In this document: in pieces, positions 60,303 to 64,000 of the stretch
Numbering within the stretch: position 1 is the stretch's first letter
How the letters are laid out: every line of letters begins with the position of its first letter
Origin: Aquatica leii
Lineage: Eukaryota > Arthropoda > Insecta > Coleoptera > Lampyridae
Length of the DNA stretch: 64,000 nucleotides
NCBI GenBank assembly: GCA_035610365.1
Contig: CM069433.1
Coordinates: 193,386,760-193,450,759 of the forward strand
Direction: 5' to 3'
Made by a program: the position numbers and the translations under genes
The notes under the pieces: generated by a model
The model's input: the letters and a program-made list of their open reading frames with translations, nothing else
Databases searched by the model: none
What the model was told of the DNA's origin: nothing

Positions 60303-60811
60303 TAAAAGCATAGGAAGATTTTAATGCGGGTGGAGTGAGAGAAAAAAATGGGATTAACGCGACACGTGATAGAAACGTGGAACTCCGATTTTGCAGAAAG
60401 TTGTAAATGCGACAAAAGTTACAAAGTTGTACCGATAGTGAAGGATATTATACAAAATATTAAATTTTAAAGCAGTAGTTTCTTTATTAAACATAAAAAA
60501 AGTGATTTTCTAATTTTATGATTCTTTATTTCCTATACCTTTCTTTGGTTTTTAATTAAACGACAAAAGTAAATTCCTCCTTTGCCTCTTCCCGACATGT
60601 TTTTTGTTTATTTATTCAATTAATCGATTACCAGTGAGGTTTTCATTTTAGTATGTAAAAGCATATTCGTATGATTCTGTTTTTGATACTTTTTATGATC
60701 ATTAATTTATTAAAAGTCAATATTTTTGAAGGAAATGTGAAACAAAGAATTAAAATATTTTTTTATACGAAACGTATTCATTCAAAATTGGCACTTTCCC
60801 GGAAATTACCC

Positions 60812-61470
60812 ATTTATTTTATTGTAAATAAGTTTAGACTGTGACCACGCCCTTTAATTTCTACCTGTACATGTCCATTTTCATTGTGCATGGCTGTACA
60901 TACAATACTTAAAAAAAACCTTGAAAATAGGTCAAATATGCGTATATAATAAAAACATCCCAAATACACTGGGTTTCAAATAAAATTCACTACATAGAAG
61001 AAGTAGAAGTGGAGAGCTGAAATTTTGTATGTAAATGAATGTTGATCCCATGAGGTAAGATGATCCTATCTAATTGCAGCGTTGTTATTAATGCCATCTA
61101 GTTGTATTCTTTGGTAAAACGTAGCCTTATACACCCACGTGTGTCAGTCGATGCGTGATATCGGCGTGAGTGACGTAGTACTGGTTTTTACGACAAAAAT
61201 AAAAATAGTAAGCTGCTGATATAAGGTAAGGTTGACTTTAAGGTTAAATAACTTTTAAGTTAGGCTGGTGATCGTATGGCTGTTATTTTTGTGGCTTTCT
61301 CATATGTTCAATGTTGACTTTGCGCAGTGAAATAATTGTGTAGTGCTTATAGGTTACGTTATCAAACAATGAATAACAAAAGTTATTAAATAAGTAGGCT
61401 AATACTGTTTGATCTTGTTTTTGTAGATATTTCTGTAGCTTAAAAATACAAAATGCTAAATAAACATTTT
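60812..61470. other. non-coding, nothing recognised
   Basis: Spacer before the second pogo-type transposase; it may include that element's 5' end. Confidence 0.4.
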
Positions 61471-61474
61471 CTTT

Positions 61475-62889
61475 TTGTTAAAGCTGATGCCGCGTAATTA
61501 TAAAAGAATACCCACTCGAGTGGGGTGGTCGAAGGCATCAATGACAGCAGCCCTGGATGCTGTTAAAATTGGCATGGCATATAAACGAGCGAACAAAGAA
61601 TTTCTAGTGCCCGTTATGTCATTAAAACGACGAGCTAAAGGAAAAAATAAAATAGCTCTTGGCGCAGTAAAATATTTAGGTGGAAGAAAAACAGTTTTTA
61701 CATTCGAGCAAGAAATCGAGCTTGTGAACCACATCAAAGACATGGAGACAAGAATGTATGGGTTAACAAGAAAAGATGTGTTATCATTGGCATATCAACT
61801 TGCAGTCAAAAACAATATTTCGAACCCATTCAAGAGAGAAAAAGCAGGAAATGACTGGCTAAAAGGATTTAGGCAAAGACATCCGGATATCACCCTTCGT
61901 GCTCCAGAGTCCACTTCAACTGCTCGAGCGCGAGCCTTTAACAAACCCGTAGTAGAAAAGTTTTATTCTACATTGAAAGACATCCAAGAAAGGAAAAACT
62001 TTCCTTTCCATCGAATTTATAACGTAGATGAGACGAGCATTTGTACGGTACCAACTAAAAACACAAACGTATTTGCAAAAACTGGACGTTAACAAGTAGC
62101 ACGTGTTACATCAGCTGAAACAGGGCTGACTACAACAGCTGTAATTTGCATGTCTGCTTCTGAAACTTTTGTTCCACCGATGTTTTTTTTTCAAAGAATG
62201 CGTATGAAGATTGAGTTGATGGATGGTGCACCACCAGGGTCCATATGGGCATGTAATTCATCAGGGTGGATGAAACTAGATGTTTTTACACATTGGTTTG
62301 ACCATTTTTTACGCCACACGAAGCTTTCCGAAAATGATCCAGCGTTGCTGATTTTAGACGGTCACCTATCTCATACAAAAAATTTAGAAGTAATTTTAAA
62401 AGCACGGGAAAAGAAAAATGATAGCGATTTTCGATATTTTGTCATTTCACCCGCTCAATGGTTTTACCATTGCCAAAAATACTTGCTGAAAGAAGTCATG
62501 TGAAAAGGAAGACCGCGTATACGGCAATTTTAACCAGCACACCATATAAAACTTACTTAGAGGAAGAAACTAGCAAGAAAACCGGAAAAGAAAATAAAAG
62601 GCCACAAAAGGAGCAAGTTAGCAAAAAAGTTGTACTAAAAAAGAAACAGAAAGGAAAAGGAGTAGGTAAAGGAATGTCAAAAAAAAGGAAGAAAACTTCA
62701 AATGCCTCCGAATCTGAATCATCTAGAGAAGAAGACGTAGAATGTCTGTTTTGCACGGACACGTTTTCCAAAGATAATCAGGGTGAAGGATGGATAAGAT
62801 GTTGTGTTTGTGAGAAATTGGATCATGAAGCTTGTGCCGAGATAGATAGCGATGATCCAGATAACTTTATTTGTGATTTATGTACCTAA
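61475..62889 (+). pseudogene. Tigger/pogo-like transposase with PHD finger tail
   Basis: Start chosen at 61475 (MLKLMPRNYKR); the MPRNYK methionine (61487) is the better family match. Order: psq-type helix-turn-helix (TAALDAVKIGMAYKRANKEF), CENP-B-type helices (GRKTVFTFEQEIELVNHI, YGLTRKDVLSLAYQLAV, GNDWLKGFRQRHP), DDE_1 with IYNVDETSICTV (first D) and ALLILDGHLSHTKN (second D). A TAA at 62091 splits the ORF after KTGR, and a deletion after FVISPA removes the third catalytic block. The tail is lysine-rich and ends in a PHD-like finger, CLFC...GWIRCCVCEKLDHEAC...FICDLC. Inactive but well preserved. Confidence 0.88.
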
Positions 62890-63179
62890 CACAACACCAA
62901 GCAAAGCTTTTTAAAAAAGGAAAACATTATAATGATGGCCTAATGAAAACATTTTTTTGAGCATGGCAATAGTAATATAAATAATGAAGACAACAGGAAA
63001 CTTTTTCATATCTGAAGTGTATTGAATATTGTTGAAATTACGTCCATTTTACCTTAAGGGGATCATCTCGTACACCTTTCCCCTATAGACAAATAAATGA
63101 TTACAATTCCGAAGAAGCAACACAAGTTTTATTGAAAAAATGTAAATAATGTGTAACATCACCACGTGCTTATATGCAA
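62890..63179. other. non-coding spacer
   Basis: No gene seen; likely the 3' end of the pogo element and the end of the next Tc1 copy. Confidence 0.4.
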
Positions 63180-64000
63180 GAAGTTGCCCTTCTAGGCATG
63201 CTGGAAATAAGCTGATTTATTGCGTTCTGGGGTATCTCATCCCAGGCTATTTGAAACTGTTGTCGCAATTCATCTAAGGTATTTGGAGGGTGAGCTAGAT
63301 GACGCAGTCTTCTGTCCATTATGTCCCAGACATGTTTTATTGGCGATAAATCTAGCGATCTAGCAGACCACGGTAGAAAATTTACGTCATTGTCTTCAAA
63401 AACTCTCTGTCATTACGGCCATGTGCGGTCGCGCATTATCTTGTTGGAAGATAGCTTCCGGACGTTCTTGAAGAAGAGTAGAATAACTGGTTCTAAGACG
63501 TTGTCGATGTAACATCGAGCAGTTAACGTGGCTTGGATAAATATTAAAGGAGAGCGGCCTCCCCAATAAATGCCACCCCAAACCATTACACCAGGTGTTA
63601 AGCCAGTATGTCGTAGCGTTGTCCTCTAGGTCTCCGCACACCTGTACGACCGTCCGAGTGCCATAAACAGAAAAAATAATGTTGTTCCATTCATGTAGCC
63701 AATATTGTCTGGCTTGGCACCATTGAAGTCTGACTTCTTGGTGATGAGGTGTTAGAGGAGTACGAGAGTTTGATCGATATGATCGCAATCCAAAAAAGAG
63801 GATTCGACGATAAACACTACCCATAGAGACTCTGCGACCAACTGTTCCTATCCAGTTTATTCCAACCGAACGCGATGGTTCCGAAGGGTCTTGAACGGCA
63901 CTTTTTCTCAACAGACATCTTCTCGTTCATGCGTGACTCTGGGTCGTTCAGTACCTCTACGTCGTGTTTGCAACTGCTTCTTCTGCCATCCTCCTCCCTG
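63180..64000 (-). pseudogene. Tc1-like transposase, runs off the window
   Basis: Minus-strand blocks in order: RRVSMGSVYRRILFFGLRSY, LTPHHQEVRLQWCQARQYW, WNNIIFS (first D changed or shifted), NTWCNGLGWHLLGRPLSF in a shifted frame (family TPGVMVWGGIYWGGRSPL), then AIFQQDNARPHMAVMTE (second D). The C-terminus continues in another frame as DRRLRHLAHPPNTLDELRQQ and AWDEIPQNAINQLI. It shares the FGLRSYR/LTPHH subfamily signature with 53988-54495. The N-terminus continues past 64000. Two or more frame changes make it dead. Confidence 0.85.

Larger units (their letters stand above)
59176..60470 (+). pseudogene. Tc1-like transposase split by an insertion
   Basis: Catalytic blocks seen: PNVIFSDEK (first D), RRINIGLWR..YLGEIVQLTPPRF, MDVQDNYTVHRAHIVQN (second D) and FEDYPEIKVLPWPAKSPHLNPIENLWA (acidic third residue, DD34E spacing). 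After the inserted element the reading resumes with KA and EDFNAGGVREKNGINATRD. Frame changes lie around the SSSQVLV and GLWR segments and stops are present. The N-terminal helix-turn-helix pair is missing. Confidence 0.8.
58991..60811 (+). mobile_element. Tc1/mariner-type transposon with terminal inverted repeats
   Basis: Ends are inverted repeats of about 35 bp: GGGTAATTTCCGG then AAAGTGCCAATTTTGAAT at 58991-59024, and the reverse complement at 60776-60811, with about one mismatch in the core. Between them lies a broken DD34E-style transposase, interrupted by a 600-bp Harbinger-type insert at 59703-60302. Excluding the insert the element is about 1.2 kb, shorter than a full element because the N-terminal DNA-binding part is gone. 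Confidence 0.88.

Overview
The window looks like AT-rich, transposon-packed nuclear DNA of an arthropod, most likely an insect (possibly a beetle). The only host gene I can support is single-minded (sim), the bHLH-PAS regulator of midline cells, on the minus strand. One exon (7668-7865) encodes the whole bHLH domain. A 37-base first coding exon (25613-25649) splices to it in frame across a 17.7 kb intron. The PAS-domain exons are not visible and presumably lie beyond the left edge. All other coding-like sequence belongs to mobile elements or their relics. No bacterial operon, tRNA, rRNA or CRISPR array was seen. All homology calls come from reading translated motifs by eye; no database search was run.

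Layout. 1-3250: a hAT-type (DUF4371/ZMYM1-like) relic split by a Penelope-like element (PLE, 520-2505) with a 12-bp target duplication and inverted arms. 3310-5765: an unclassified element with inverted end repeats and a zinc-finger protein gene on the minus strand. 7668-25649: the sim exons and the intron between them, which holds satellite array A (9300-13960, orientation flips repeatedly), PLE scraps, a Ty3/Gypsy fossil (17060-20540), short tandem repeats, a BEL/Pao-like fossil with an envelope-like part (20980-22290) and a Tc1 relic. 25650-36690: the sim upstream side, with candidate Sim:Tango sites, satellite array B (28150-34270, alternating 163/139-bp spacing) and a transposon-poor block (34350-36540).

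36690-41760: a nested stack, a TA-flanked MITE inside an R1/Jockey-type LINE inside a PLE that also has a partial tandem copy upstream. 42420-42810: another PLE end. 45168-45496: a non-autonomous hAT element with a perfect 8-bp duplication. 45590-50660: a fairly young Ty3/Gypsy fossil whose downstream ORF (49751-50266) joins a TARG1/OARD1-like macrodomain to a CCCH zinc finger. 51780-64000: DNA transposons, namely two pogo/Tigger elements with PHD-like tails, three Tc1/mariner-type copies (one carrying a 600-bp Harbinger-type insert with a MADF-domain ORF), a mariner/IS630-type relic and a decayed second copy of the unclassified 3310-5765 family.

The most noteworthy points are the macrodomain-CCCH accessory ORF, the unclassified inverted-repeat element present in two ages, the sim micro-exon flanked by two arrays of one satellite family, and hammerhead-ribozyme-like cores in several PLE ends.
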